From the NCBI GenBank assembly GCA_002440705.1, contig DJVA01000009.1:1-60192 (forward strand): a DNA stretch of 60,192 nt. The letters run 5' to 3'. Shown here piece after piece: positions 44,075-52,211 of this stretch. How positions within the stretch are numbered: the stretch's first letter is position 1; each line of letters begins with the position of its first letter. The translations under genes were made by a program, and so were the position numbers. Below the pieces are notes generated by a model. That model was not told the DNA's origin. It saw only the letters and a program-made list of their open reading frames with translations, and did no database searches. Source of the DNA: Flavobacteriaceae bacterium UBA6268 (GTDB lineage: Bacteria; Bacteroidota; Bacteroidia; Flavobacteriales; Flavobacteriaceae).

Positions 44075-44082
44075 CAAAACTA
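44075..44082 (-). promoter_or_regulatory. Minus-7 element of the beta-lactamase-like/NTT operon
   Basis: On the minus strand TAGTTTTG matches TAnnTTTG at all six fixed positions, 24 bases before the ATG. Confidence 0.5.
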
Positions 44083-44228
44083 CGTAAAGCATTGATTGTA
44101 AATTGTTAAAACACTTAAAATTCAAAAATAATTTTTATCAATAAACGCAGGATATGAGTAACTATTTTTTTACGGAAGTGTTAAAATTTCAAAATTAAAA
44201 TTAAAAAAAGTCGCTGCCCAGCAAAAAC

Positions 44229-44271
44229 TGACAAAAATCATTTTGAGGCCTAGCCAAGCCATTTATTTTTA
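44229..44271 (+). promoter_or_regulatory. Crp/Fnr-type site and promoter of hemN
   Basis: TGACAAAAATCA (44229-44240) fits TGAY-N4-RTCA. TTTG (44242-44245) and TATTTTTA (44264-44271), 18 bases apart, form a minus-33/minus-7 promoter. The palindrome centre is 36.5 bases before the end of the minus-7 element, about minus 42 from the start of transcription, the class II activator position. Confidence 0.65.
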
Positions 44272-44292
44272 CTTCATAATCAAGAGGATGCC

Positions 44293-45657
44293 GTGAACCA
44301 AAGTTTTATTCAAAAATACAATGTTCCAGGACCAAGGTATACCAGTTATCCTACCGTCCCTTATTGGGACAACTTTCAATTTTCCTTGAGGGGGTGGAAG
44401 GAAACTCTGAAACACAGCTATTTGGAAAGTAACACTAGCCAGGGCATCAGCTTGTACCTACACCTTCCCTTTTGCGAAAGCATGTGTACTTTTTGCGGAT
44501 GCACCAAACGGATTACCCGCAACCATGAGGTGGAGCTACCGTATATAAAAGCGCTTTTGAAAGAATTGCAGTTGTATGTCAATCTTTTTGAAGAAAAGCC
44601 TGTCATCAAGGAATTGCACCTAGGCGGTGGAACCCCCACTTTTTTCTCTGCCGACCACTTGAAACTCTTGATGGAGGGAATTTTTAGGCGGGTAAAAAAA
44701 CACGACGCCATGGTTATGAGTTTTGAGGGGCATCCCAACAACACTACAGAGGAACACCTTCAAACCTTATTCGACCTAGGATTTACCAAAGTAAGTTTTG
44801 GCATTCAGGATTACAATGAAGAAGTGCAAAGAGCCATACACCGTGTGCAACCCTTTCAAAATGTACAATGTGTTACGGAAACAGCGCGTAACCTGGGCTA
44901 TAGTTCTATTGGACACGATATCATCTTTGGACTCCCCTTTCAAACCAAGGAACACATCCAAACCACCATCGAAAATACCTTGTTGCTAAAACCAGAACGC
45001 GTTGCGTTTTACAGCTACGCCCATGTGCCTTGGATGAAAGGCAATGGCCAACGAGGCTATAAGGAAGAAAACCTTCCTTCTCCCGAGGAAAAGCGGGCAC
45101 AATACGAATTGGGCAAAAACCTACTACTTCAAGGAGGGTATGTGGAAATAGGTATGGATCATTTTGCATTACAGCAGGACGAACTTGCCAAAGCTGCGGA
45201 GCACAAGACCATACACCGCAATTTTATGGGGTACTCGCCTTCCAAAACGCAGGTAATGATTGGTTTGGGCGTGTCGGCTATCAGTGATAGTTGGTACAGC
45301 TTTGCGCAAAATGTAAAAGGGGTGGAAGAATACCTTCATTTATTGGAAAACAACATCCTTCCAGTATACCGCGGTCATTTGTTGACTGTAGAAGATTTGA
45401 AAATTCGAAAGCACATTTTGAACCTTATGTGCAAATTGGAGACTTCTTGGGAATTTGAAAAGGATTATTTGAACGAAATTCCCGAAATCCTCTTACAATT
45501 GATGGAAATGGAGGAGGACGGCCTGCTCGAATTGTCCTCAAAAAAAATAACTATAACGGAAAAGGGACGCCCTTTTGTAAGGAATATATGTATGGCTTTC
45601 GATCTTCGCCTTCAGCGAAACAAACCCGAAAGACCCTTATTTTCCATGACCGTTTAA
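44293..45657 (+). CDS. hemN: Oxygen-independent coproporphyrinogen III oxidase
   Basis: 454 residues, GTG start. The radical-SAM motif CxxxCxxC is CESMCTFC, followed by a fourth cysteine (CGC). The N-terminal trip NVPGPRYTSYPTVPYW and LHLGGGTPTFF identify HemN and not the HemW chaperone. It converts coproporphyrinogen III to protoporphyrinogen IX without oxygen, so haem can be supplied at low oxygen. Upstream lies a Crp/Fnr-type site, and the gene lies next to the cbb3 oxidase operon. Confidence 0.95.
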   Translation: MNQSFIQKYNVPGPRYTSYPTVPYWDNFQFSLRGWKETLKHSYLESNTSQGISLYLHLPFCESMCTFCGCTKRITRNHEVELPYIKALLKELQLYVNLFEEKPVIKELHLGGGTPTFFSADHLKLLMEGIFRRVKKHDAMVMSFEGHPNNTTEEHLQTLFDLGFTKVSFGIQDYNEEVQRAIHRVQPFQNVQCVTETARNLGYSSIGHDIIFGLPFQTKEHIQTTIENTLLLKPERVAFYSYAHVPWMKGNGQRGYKEENLPSPEEKRAQYELGKNLLLQGGYVEIGMDHFALQQDELAKAAEHKTIHRNFMGYSPSKTQVMIGLGVSAISDSWYSFAQNVKGVEEYLHLLENNILPVYRGHLLTVEDLKIRKHILNLMCKLETSWEFEKDYLNEIPEILLQLMEMEEDGLLELSSKKITITEKGRPFVRNICMAFDLRLQRNKPERPLFSMTV

Positions 45658-45679
45658 ACGTTTGGTTTTTTAGTTGAAG

Positions 45680-45719
45680 AAAAGCGGGCACTTCATGTAT
45701 TTATGAAGGCCCGCTTTTT
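45680..45719. terminator. Bidirectional terminator between hemN and the cco genes
   Basis: AAAAGCGGGC-A-CTTCAT pairs with ATGAAG-GCCCGCTTTT (one bulged A) around GTATTT, with A and T tracts on both sides, so it can act in both directions. Confidence 0.85.
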
Positions 45720-45742
45720 ACTTGGAAAAAAACAAGTTTAAC

Positions 45743-45895
45743 TTACACTTCGTTACTGTTATCCCCTTCTTTTTTGTTTCCGCTGTTCATAAAATAAATG
45801 AGGAATCCCACCAAAAGGACAACCACCAAGGCAAAAAGTCCGATCATAATTACACCGTTGCCCCAGTCTACTAAAGGTATTTTACTGAATATCAT
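45743..45895 (-). CDS. Small single-pass membrane protein at the end of the cco operon
   Basis: 50 residues from MIFSKIPLVDWGNG (the longer frame to 45955 overlaps the TauE/SafE gene). One hydrophobic helix (GVIMIGLFALVVVLLVGFLI) is followed by a charged tail. Its position 11 bases after the TauE/SafE-like gene suggests an oxidase-related small subunit. Not recognised as CcoS or CcoQ. Confidence 0.55.
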   Translation of the reverse strand: MIFSKIPLVDWGNGVIMIGLFALVVVLLVGFLIYFMNSGNKKEGDNSNEV

Positions 45896-45906
45896 ATCGT
45901 ATCGTT

Positions 45907-46647
45907 TTATGGTTCGTTTTCGTTTTTGGTTTCTTCGAATGAAATGGAATGGCACTCATATTGAGCTTCGATGGATGCCTTTAGGGGTTTGGGGGAAAGG
46001 TAAGGAATCCCCAATCCCATGCCCCTCAAAATAAACAAGCTACCAACAATGATTACAAAGACCGGGATAGTCTTCCTTATTCTTTGCCGGGCATCACCCT
46101 TAAGGAAATTCCCCAAATATACCGCAGTGGTCATTAAAGGTATGGTTCCAAATCCAAAAGCCAGCATATAGAGCGTCCCATTAAATAACTCCCCAGTAGC
46201 CACCGCACCAAAAATGGCCATGTATACCAATCCGCAAGGCAAGAATCCATTCAAAAACCCAATGGCAAAAAAAGTATCTGGTGTGCGCTTTTTCAACTGT
46301 GCACCTAAACTGCTTTTCACTTTCCCAATCAAGCTATATAAGGGAGTTGTAATTTTAAATTTCGACAAAATGCGCTGTGGCAATACCACGGCCAAAATCA
46401 TCAAAATACCAACGGCGACAGATAATTGTTGTTGGAAACCAAAGAGATAGAGACTTTTTCCAAGTAAACCAAATAGCAAACCCAAGAGTGCGTAAGTAAA
46501 CAACCTACCCAAATGATACAAAGCAAGCTGTAGGAGTTTTTTGGAATTACTTTGTCGGTCCAAAGGTAATAAAAAGGCTATGGGGCCGCACATTCCAACG
46601 CAGTGGAAGCTTCCCAATAGCCCTAGTATAAATGCCGTTGCAATCAT
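45907..46647 (-). CDS. TauE/SafE-like membrane protein of the cbb3 maturation group
   Basis: 246 residues with six or seven helices. The first helix contains LGSFHCVGMCGPIAFLL; the HCxxMCG motif is typical of SafE-type proteins that occur next to cbb3 operons and may bind copper. A second conserved region is GFLNGFLPCGLVYMAIFGAV. It probably handles metal or sulfur for oxidase assembly. It abuts the FixH gene. Confidence 0.82.
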   Translation of the reverse strand: MIATAFILGLLGSFHCVGMCGPIAFLLPLDRQSNSKKLLQLALYHLGRLFTYALLGLLFGLLGKSLYLFGFQQQLSVAVGILMILAVVLPQRILSKFKITTPLYSLIGKVKSSLGAQLKKRTPDTFFAIGFLNGFLPCGLVYMAIFGAVATGELFNGTLYMLAFGFGTIPLMTTAVYLGNFLKGDARQRIRKTIPVFVIIVGSLFILRGMGLGIPYLSPKPLKASIEAQYECHSISFEETKNENEP

Positions 46648-47094
46648 TTAATAGACCATGCCTTTCTTAAAGAGGAACGCTGTTCCATTCATGTTCCATG
46701 CTATGCTCATTTTCCAGTGTCCAGCCACCAAGTGATCCTTCGGAACCAACATGGTCCCATCTGTAATTTCCAACGGTAACTGAAAGTCCAGGTTTTTGTT
46801 GGAAGGCCGATACAGCTTCAAGGTACCTTCGGGATTCCCATGGGTCATTTCTTCTGGAAAATGAACAAGCCAGCCAGCTGCTGTTTTTTCAACCGTAATG
46901 GGTCCAGACAATTTTTTTAGGTGCTCTTCTGCGTCAATTTCAGTTTGGTAAACCAAATCCTCGGCATAGTAAGCTTCCGTCACCAAATCGTGGTCGTACT
47001 TCTTATCCGTCATCATGGTCACCACCATGAACATAATAAAGCCCATGAAGGCTACCATGCCTATCACAAGTCCTGTTCCCCAGTTAATTTTCAT
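46648..47094 (-). CDS. ccoH: CcoH/FixH-like maturation protein
   Basis: 148 residues. One N-terminal helix (about 6-28: GLVIGMVAFMGFIMFMVVT) and a periplasmic FixH beta domain with YYAEDLVYQTEID and a Gly-Trp-His-Phe core (AAGWLVHFPEEM). FixH helps assemble or stabilise cbb3 oxidase. Directly before it in the operon is ccoG, 15 bases away; after it comes the TauE/SafE gene with no spacing. Confidence 0.88.
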   Translation of the reverse strand: MKINWGTGLVIGMVAFMGFIMFMVVTMMTDKKYDHDLVTEAYYAEDLVYQTEIDAEEHLKKLSGPITVEKTAAGWLVHFPEEMTHGNPEGTLKLYRPSNKNLDFQLPLEITDGTMLVPKDHLVAGHWKMSIAWNMNGTAFLFKKGMVY

Positions 47095-47109
47095 GAGTTT
47101 AGTTTTAAA

Positions 47110-48531
47110 TTATTGATAACTCCTTGGTCCCAAAAAGGAGGTTTTTTCCGTTTCGATTAATTCATCGCCACTATAGACCCCTATCTTTACCTTATTTCGG
47201 TCACCGGACAATGCCGCTGCATCAATTTCAATGAACAGGGTTCCCTCGGCAATTCCCTGTTTCGGGACGGTAAAATGTTCGTTGCGGACCGTAGTTACGG
47301 TACCATCGTGGGAGATGACCTTAAAATGCACATCGGGAATGTCTTCCGTGGTTTTGTTCACCAATTTGTAGGTATACACATTGCTGATCATGTTCCCTTC
47401 TTTATGTTCGTATAGCTGACCAGGGAGTCTTAATATTCGGGCTTCCACATCGTTCCGCAAAAACAGCATCCCCGTGAAAACTCCCAAAAGGATAACTAAT
47501 ACAGCAGTGTATCCCTTTAGCCTTGCACTAAATTTAAAGGAATCTTTTTTCTCTATGTTATCCTCGCTGGCATAACGAATTAATCCTTTGGGAAGATGTA
47601 CCGACTCCATGATGCTGTCGCACGCATCGATGCAGGCTGTGCAATTAACACATTCCAACTGCGTACCGTTACGGATGTCAATTCCCGTTGGGCACACATG
47701 CACACACTGAAAACAATCAATACAATCGCCTTTGCCTGAAGCTGGACGGTCTTCCTGTTTGTTGAATTTTGCACGGCCTTTTTCCTTTTCCCCTCGCTTG
47801 TGATCATAAGCCACCACAATGGATTTGTTGTCCAATAAAACTCCCTGCAACCTTCCATAAGGACAGGCAATGACACAGACTTGCTCGCGGAACCATGCGA
47901 AGATAAAATAGAAAACAGCAGTAAATATGAGCAACGAAATAAAAGTGGAAAGATTTTCCAAGGGTCCTTCGGTGACGTATTCCAACAGCTTATCGCTACC
48001 GATGAGGTACGCCAAAAAAATGTTGGCAATCAAAAAGGAAATAATGAAAAAAACGAACCACTTCAGGCTTTTTTTCCTTATTTTTTCAGCATTCCAAGGC
48101 TGTTTGCTCAATCGAATCTGCTTTCCGCGATCTCCTTCAATCCAGTATTCAATCCTTCGGAAAACCATTTCCATAAAGATGGTCTGAGGGCAAATCCATC
48201 CGCAGAACAACCTTCCAAAGGCCGCCGTAAAAAGGATGACAAACACCACTCCGATGATCATCATAATTACCACCAGATGAAAATCCTGTGGCCAAAATGG
48301 AAATCCAAATATATTGAAGCGGCGCTCGAGAACATTCAACAAAATGAATTGGTTGCCGTGGATTTTAATGAACGGCGACACAAAAAGAATGGCCAAAAGC
48401 AGATAACTTACTAACTTTCGGTATTCGTAAAACTTGCCCGAAGGTTTCTTGGGATAAATCCAAGAGCGCTTTCCTTCTTGGCTGATGGTAGCGATGCTAT
48501 CGCGAAAAATTTCGTTTTCTGGAGTTTCCAA
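47110..48531 (-). CDS. ccoG: Cbb3 oxidase accessory protein CcoG
   Basis: 473 residues. Five membrane helices and a polyferredoxin-type cluster at about 255-305: CIDCFQCVHVCPTGIDI, then CVNCTACIDACDSIM, giving two 4Fe-4S sites. The C-terminal part (about 350-473) is an immunoglobulin-like domain. CcoG/RdxA acts in the copper reduction and insertion pathway of cbb3 oxidase. It is separated from ccoP by an intra-operon hairpin. Confidence 0.93.
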   Translation of the reverse strand: METPENEIFRDSIATISQEGKRSWIYPKKPSGKFYEYRKLVSYLLLAILFVSPFIKIHGNQFILLNVLERRFNIFGFPFWPQDFHLVVIMMIIGVVFVILFTAAFGRLFCGWICPQTIFMEMVFRRIEYWIEGDRGKQIRLSKQPWNAEKIRKKSLKWFVFFIISFLIANIFLAYLIGSDKLLEYVTEGPLENLSTFISLLIFTAVFYFIFAWFREQVCVIACPYGRLQGVLLDNKSIVVAYDHKRGEKEKGRAKFNKQEDRPASGKGDCIDCFQCVHVCPTGIDIRNGTQLECVNCTACIDACDSIMESVHLPKGLIRYASEDNIEKKDSFKFSARLKGYTAVLVILLGVFTGMLFLRNDVEARILRLPGQLYEHKEGNMISNVYTYKLVNKTTEDIPDVHFKVISHDGTVTTVRNEHFTVPKQGIAEGTLFIEIDAAALSGDRNKVKIGVYSGDELIETEKTSFLGPRSYQ

Positions 48532-48550
48532 AACCTTTTAATTTAAGAGG

Positions 48551-48572
48551 AACCCCCTTTTTCAAGGGGGTT
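48551..48572 (-). other. Intra-operon hairpin between ccoP and ccoG
   Basis: AACCCCCTT and AAGGGGGTT form a perfect nine-base stem around a four-base loop. On the minus-strand transcript no T-run follows, so it is more likely an mRNA stability or processing structure than a terminator. Confidence 0.6.
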
Positions 48573-48578
48573 GTTCAA

Positions 48579-49541
48579 TTAGTTCACCACAGTAAGGTCT
48601 ACGGTGGTGGAATCAGTTACGGTTTCAGGTTGGTCGGTTGATTCGGTTGGAGTGGTTTCTGAGCTGGGATCTACCCAAAGGTCACCTTCAGGCGCTTTAG
48701 GCTCGGCGGGAGTTGTTCCTTGGAAGGTTAGGACATAGCTTGCTACTTGAGCTCTCTCCAAGGGGGAAAGTTCTGTCTTCCAAGCCACCATTCCTTTACC
48801 GTCACGGCCACCTTCCGAAATGGTATTGAACACATTTTTGATACCGCCTCCCAAAATCCAATAAGCATCGGTGAGGTTGGGGCCTATACCGCCTCCCCCA
48901 TCTACTTTATGGCAGGCAATACAGTTGGTTTCAAAGATTAATTTACCCGCACTCAAATCGGATGCTTCGGTCAACACTTCAACAGTGTTCACATCCACAA
49001 GGTCTTTGGCTGTTTTCTTGTATTCTTCGATGGCCAAGCGGGCATCTTCCATCTCATTTTCAAACTCCTTGGCTTGTTTGGTTCCATCAAAAATGTGGTA
49101 ACGTACCAAGTAAATTCCGGCAAAAACAATGGTAATATAGAACCCATAAAGCCACCAAGGCGGTAGTTTGTTATCCAATTCGCGGATGCCATCATAATTG
49201 TGGTCCAATACAATTTCGCCTTCTTCGGCCATGGGTTTTCCTCCAGCCAATTTTTTGTACCATCTTTTAAGTCCTGAAAACTGCTGGGCTTTTCTGGCAT
49301 TTTCGGAGGCTTCGTACTTTAGTTGGGCCTCTTCTGAAAGCCCTCGGTACAAAATGCTCTTAAGGGTTTCGGCAATAATCTCTACGGCCACTGCAAATAG
49401 GAGTAGCATGGCCAATACACCCCAGATGATGGGGTATTTTTCGATGGCCATCTGATCGCCGGAATCTATAGTGAATTCCAACAATAAAAAGGCAATGACC
49501 ATAAAACCTATTACACGTAAATAAGATGCTAATGTCTTCAT
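48579..49541 (-). CDS. ccoP: Cbb3 oxidase subunit CcoP, single-haem type
   Basis: 320 residues. Two N-terminal helices (about 8-26 and 38-62), a charged middle with a further helix at about 130-150, and one cytochrome c domain with CIACH (Cys207, Cys210, His211) and axial Met in the GMVAWK region. Classical proteobacterial CcoP has two haems; only one CxxCH is present here. An acid, Pro/Thr-rich C-terminal tail extends beyond the haem domain. The gene overlaps ccoQ by four bases. Confidence 0.9.
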   Translation of the reverse strand: MKTLASYLRVIGFMVIAFLLLEFTIDSGDQMAIEKYPIIWGVLAMLLLFAVAVEIIAETLKSILYRGLSEEAQLKYEASENARKAQQFSGLKRWYKKLAGGKPMAEEGEIVLDHNYDGIRELDNKLPPWWLYGFYITIVFAGIYLVRYHIFDGTKQAKEFENEMEDARLAIEEYKKTAKDLVDVNTVEVLTEASDLSAGKLIFETNCIACHKVDGGGGIGPNLTDAYWILGGGIKNVFNTISEGGRDGKGMVAWKTELSPLERAQVASYVLTFQGTTPAEPKAPEGDLWVDPSSETTPTESTDQPETVTDSTTVDLTVVN

Positions 49542-49738
49542 ACTTTGGGATTGTGGTTAGTATTATTATCTTCTTGATCCAACGGAATGTTGCTCACTTC
49601 ACTGATGTAGTTCCTTTTGGCGGTAAATACCCACCAAAAGAGCAACAGGAAGAATACAAAAAATATAAGCAAGGAAATGATAGGATAGATTTGTACCCCG
49701 TCGATATTTTCCAAACTTCCTTTTACAAAATTCAACAT
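49538..49738 (-). CDS. ccoQ: Cbb3 oxidase small subunit CcoQ
   Basis: 66 residues with one membrane helix (YPIISLLIFFVFFLLLFWWVF) and a cytoplasmic tail (RNYISEVSNIPLDQE). Position between ccoNO and ccoP, length and topology match CcoQ/FixQ, which stabilises the complex. It lies 11 bases after ccoNO and overlaps ccoP by four. Confidence 0.85.
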   Translation of the reverse strand: MLNFVKGSLENIDGVQIYPIISLLIFFVFFLLLFWWVFTAKRNYISEVSNIPLDQEDNNTNHNPKV

Positions 49739-49749
49739 AACTATGAGTG

Positions 49750-51945
49750 TTAGTTTGAAGAAACTTCTTCGTTGGACTTCACTTTGATATCGGTTCCCAA
49801 TCGTTGCAAATAAGCTATAAGTGCTACGATTTCACGATTGCGCATGTCTACAAAGTTCTCACCATTCTGTTGGGCACTTTGCTTATCGGCTTCATAGGTT
49901 TTGGCAAAATCAGGATCGCTCAGTAAGTTCTGCTCAATTTTGATGCCCTGCTCATCCATCAATTTTTGCGCATTGGCAATGTCTTCTTCAGTATAAGGAA
50001 CCCCTAGGGTAACCATGGCTTCCATTTTCTTTTCGGTCATCGATTTGTCCAATTCATTCTTGATGAGCCAAGTATACCTTGGCATAATAGAACCTTCAGA
50101 TACGGTTTGTGGGTCCCACATGTGGTTAAAATGCCAGTTATCGTTATACTTGCCTCCTACCCTAAACAAATCGGGGCCCGTACGCTTACTGCCCCATAAG
50201 AATGGGTGATCGTATACGTATTCACCAGACTTGGAGTATTCGCCATAGCGTTCCACTTCGCTTCTGAAAGGACGAATCATCTGCGAGTGACAGGCATTAC
50301 AACTTTCACGGATGTAAAGGTCCCTACCTTCCAATTCAAGGGGTGTGTAAGGTTTTACACTCGTAATCTTTGGCACATAATCGTCCACAATCAATGAAGG
50401 AATGATCTGCACCATACCTCCAATCAAGATGGCCACGGTTGCATAAATGGTAAGCTTAACCGGTCTTCTTTCAAGCCAAGTGTGGTATCCTTCCTTGGCG
50501 GTACGTTTTTTAGTAACACGTTGCAACGGAGCAGCCTCGGCCAATTCGTCGGTAACCTTGCTCCCCCTGCGGATGGTAGCCACAATATTATAAAGCAACA
50601 TGATCATTCCAATAATGTACAAGCTACCTCCAATGGCTCGCATCCAGTACATAGGCAGGATTTCGTTGACGGTTTCCAGGAAGTTTCCATAAGTAAGGGT
50701 TCCATCTGGATTAAATTGTTTCCACATAAATGCCTGAACAAATCCGGCTACATACATAGGAAGCGCATACATAATGATTCCTAGGGTACCGATCCAAAAG
50801 TGTGCATTTGCCATACGCGTAGACCACAAACTGGTTTTAAACAATTTGGGTACCAACCAATACACCATTCCGAAGGTCAAGAAACCGTTCCATGCAAGCG
50901 CTCCAACGTGTACGTGTGCAATGATCCAATCGGTAAAGTGTGCAATGGCATTTACATTTTTCAACGAAAGCATAGGACCCTCAAAAGTAGCCATACCATA
51001 TCCAGTAATGGCCACCACCATAAATTTCAGCACAGGACTGGTACGCACTTTGTCCCAAGCGCCACGCAGGGTAAGTAAGCCGTTAATCATACCTCCCCAA
51101 GATGGGGCAATCAGCATAACAGAAAAGGTAACTCCTAAGCTTTGGGCCCAGTCGGGTAATGCAGAATACAATAAGTGGTGCGGTCCTGCCCAGATATAGA
51201 TGAATATCAACGACCAAAAGTGGACGATGGAAAGTTTATAGGAATACACGGGTCGATTGGCCGCCTTGGGAACAAAATAGTACATGAGTCCCAAAAACGG
51301 GGTCGTAAGGAAAAATGCTACAGCATTGTGCCCATACCACCATTGTACCAAAGCATCCTGAACCCCAGCATAGGCCGAATAGCTTTTCAGGAAGCTCACA
51401 GGCAACTCCATACTGTTCACAATGTGCAGTACTGCAACCGTAACGAAGGTGGCAATGTAAAACCAAATAGCCACATACAAATGGCGTTGTCGGCGTTTTA
51501 GAATGGTCCCGATCATGTTAGCGCCAAAAGCCACCCAAACCAATGCAATCGCAATATCGATGGGCCATTCCAATTCGGCATATTCCTTGGAAGTGGTAAT
51601 ACCCAAAGGAAGGGTAATGGCTGCTGAAACTATAATGAGCTGCCAACCCCAAAAGTTTACCTTACTCAAAAAGTTACTCCACATCCTTGCTTTCAACAGT
51701 CGTTGCAGCGAATAATAGACTCCCGCAAAGATGGCGTTACCCACAAAGGCAAAAATTACCGCATTGGTGTGCAAGGGTCGCAAACGACCAAAGCTTAACC
51801 AAGAGACTCCTTCCGTAAGATTTGGAAACAAAAACATGAAGGCCAGCAGTAGCCCCACACTCATCCCTACAATACCCCATACCAGGGTCGCATAGAGGAA
51901 ATTTTTAACGATCTTGTTATCGTAATAAAACTTTTCTACTTCCAT
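49750..51945 (-). CDS. ccoNO: Fused CcoN-CcoO, catalytic and monohaem subunits of cbb3 oxidase
   Basis: 731 residues. The CcoN part (1-480) has 12 or so helices with His ligands: LRPLHTNAVIF (His59), YGHNAVAFFLTTPFLG (metal site) and the HVHVGALAWNG pair, which ligate the haems b and CuB. The CcoO part (about 490-731) has a membrane anchor and a cytochrome c with CNACH (residues 549-553) and a Met ligand in GSIMPRYTWL. This fusion is common in Bacteroidota. It reduces oxygen to water at low oxygen tension and pumps protons. Confidence 0.95.
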   Translation of the reverse strand: MEVEKFYYDNKIVKNFLYATLVWGIVGMSVGLLLAFMFLFPNLTEGVSWLSFGRLRPLHTNAVIFAFVGNAIFAGVYYSLQRLLKARMWSNFLSKVNFWGWQLIIVSAAITLPLGITTSKEYAELEWPIDIAIALVWVAFGANMIGTILKRRQRHLYVAIWFYIATFVTVAVLHIVNSMELPVSFLKSYSAYAGVQDALVQWWYGHNAVAFFLTTPFLGLMYYFVPKAANRPVYSYKLSIVHFWSLIFIYIWAGPHHLLYSALPDWAQSLGVTFSVMLIAPSWGGMINGLLTLRGAWDKVRTSPVLKFMVVAITGYGMATFEGPMLSLKNVNAIAHFTDWIIAHVHVGALAWNGFLTFGMVYWLVPKLFKTSLWSTRMANAHFWIGTLGIIMYALPMYVAGFVQAFMWKQFNPDGTLTYGNFLETVNEILPMYWMRAIGGSLYIIGMIMLLYNIVATIRRGSKVTDELAEAAPLQRVTKKRTAKEGYHTWLERRPVKLTIYATVAILIGGMVQIIPSLIVDDYVPKITSVKPYTPLELEGRDLYIRESCNACHSQMIRPFRSEVERYGEYSKSGEYVYDHPFLWGSKRTGPDLFRVGGKYNDNWHFNHMWDPQTVSEGSIMPRYTWLIKNELDKSMTEKKMEAMVTLGVPYTEEDIANAQKLMDEQGIKIEQNLLSDPDFAKTYEADKQSAQQNGENFVDMRNREIVALIAYLQRLGTDIKVKSNEEVSSN

Positions 51946-51947
51946 AA

Positions 51948-52139
51948 TTAATTGTTATCGTTTTTTGGTTTAGTTTCTTCTGAAGGCTCCCCCTTCACCA
52001 ACTCGTCCTCAAACAACATGCGCACGGAGGGGGTATAAGTATCGTCATATTGCCCTTTTTTAACGGAGATGATAAATACAATGAAAAAAAGTACGGCTAC
52101 GGTTACACTGATGGCAAGAAGCATGTAAATAATGGTCAT
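51948..52139 (-). CDS. ccoS: Cbb3 oxidase maturation protein CcoS
   Basis: 63 residues: one membrane helix (IIYMLLAISVTVAVLFFIVF) then a charged tail with YDDTYTPSVRMLFED. This is the usual CcoS layout; CcoS is needed for cofactor insertion into cbb3 oxidase. It lies two bases before ccoNO, so it is the first gene of the structural operon, 12 bases from the predicted transcription start. Confidence 0.9.
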   Translation of the reverse strand: MTIIYMLLAISVTVAVLFFIVFIISVKKGQYDDTYTPSVRMLFEDELVKGEPSEETKPKNDNN

Positions 52140-52156
52140 ACTTTTGAATTAAGCTG

Positions 52157-52199
52157 TAAAATTAGACGGCTACACTATTTGAAAATATGATATTAATCA
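52157..52199 (-). promoter_or_regulatory. Crp/Fnr-type site and promoter of the cco operon (ccoS)
   Basis: On the minus strand the palindrome TGATTAATATCA (52188-52199) fits TGAY-N4-RTCA (canonical FNR halves are TTGAT/ATCAA). TAATTTTA (52157-52164) fits TAnnTTTG at five of six positions and ends 36.5 bases from the palindrome centre, as for hemN. Confidence 0.65.
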
Positions 52200-52211
52200 G
52201 TTTCATTCATT

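Noticed and set aside
47881..48414. 177-codon open frame on the plus strand opposite ccoG
   Set aside because: ccoG is certain (two ferredoxin-type clusters, helices); the opposite frame is polar, low-complexity and has no promoter.
50774..51199. 141-codon plus-strand frame opposite ccoNO
   Set aside because: It is a shadow of the conserved oxidase gene with no supporting promoter or family similarity.
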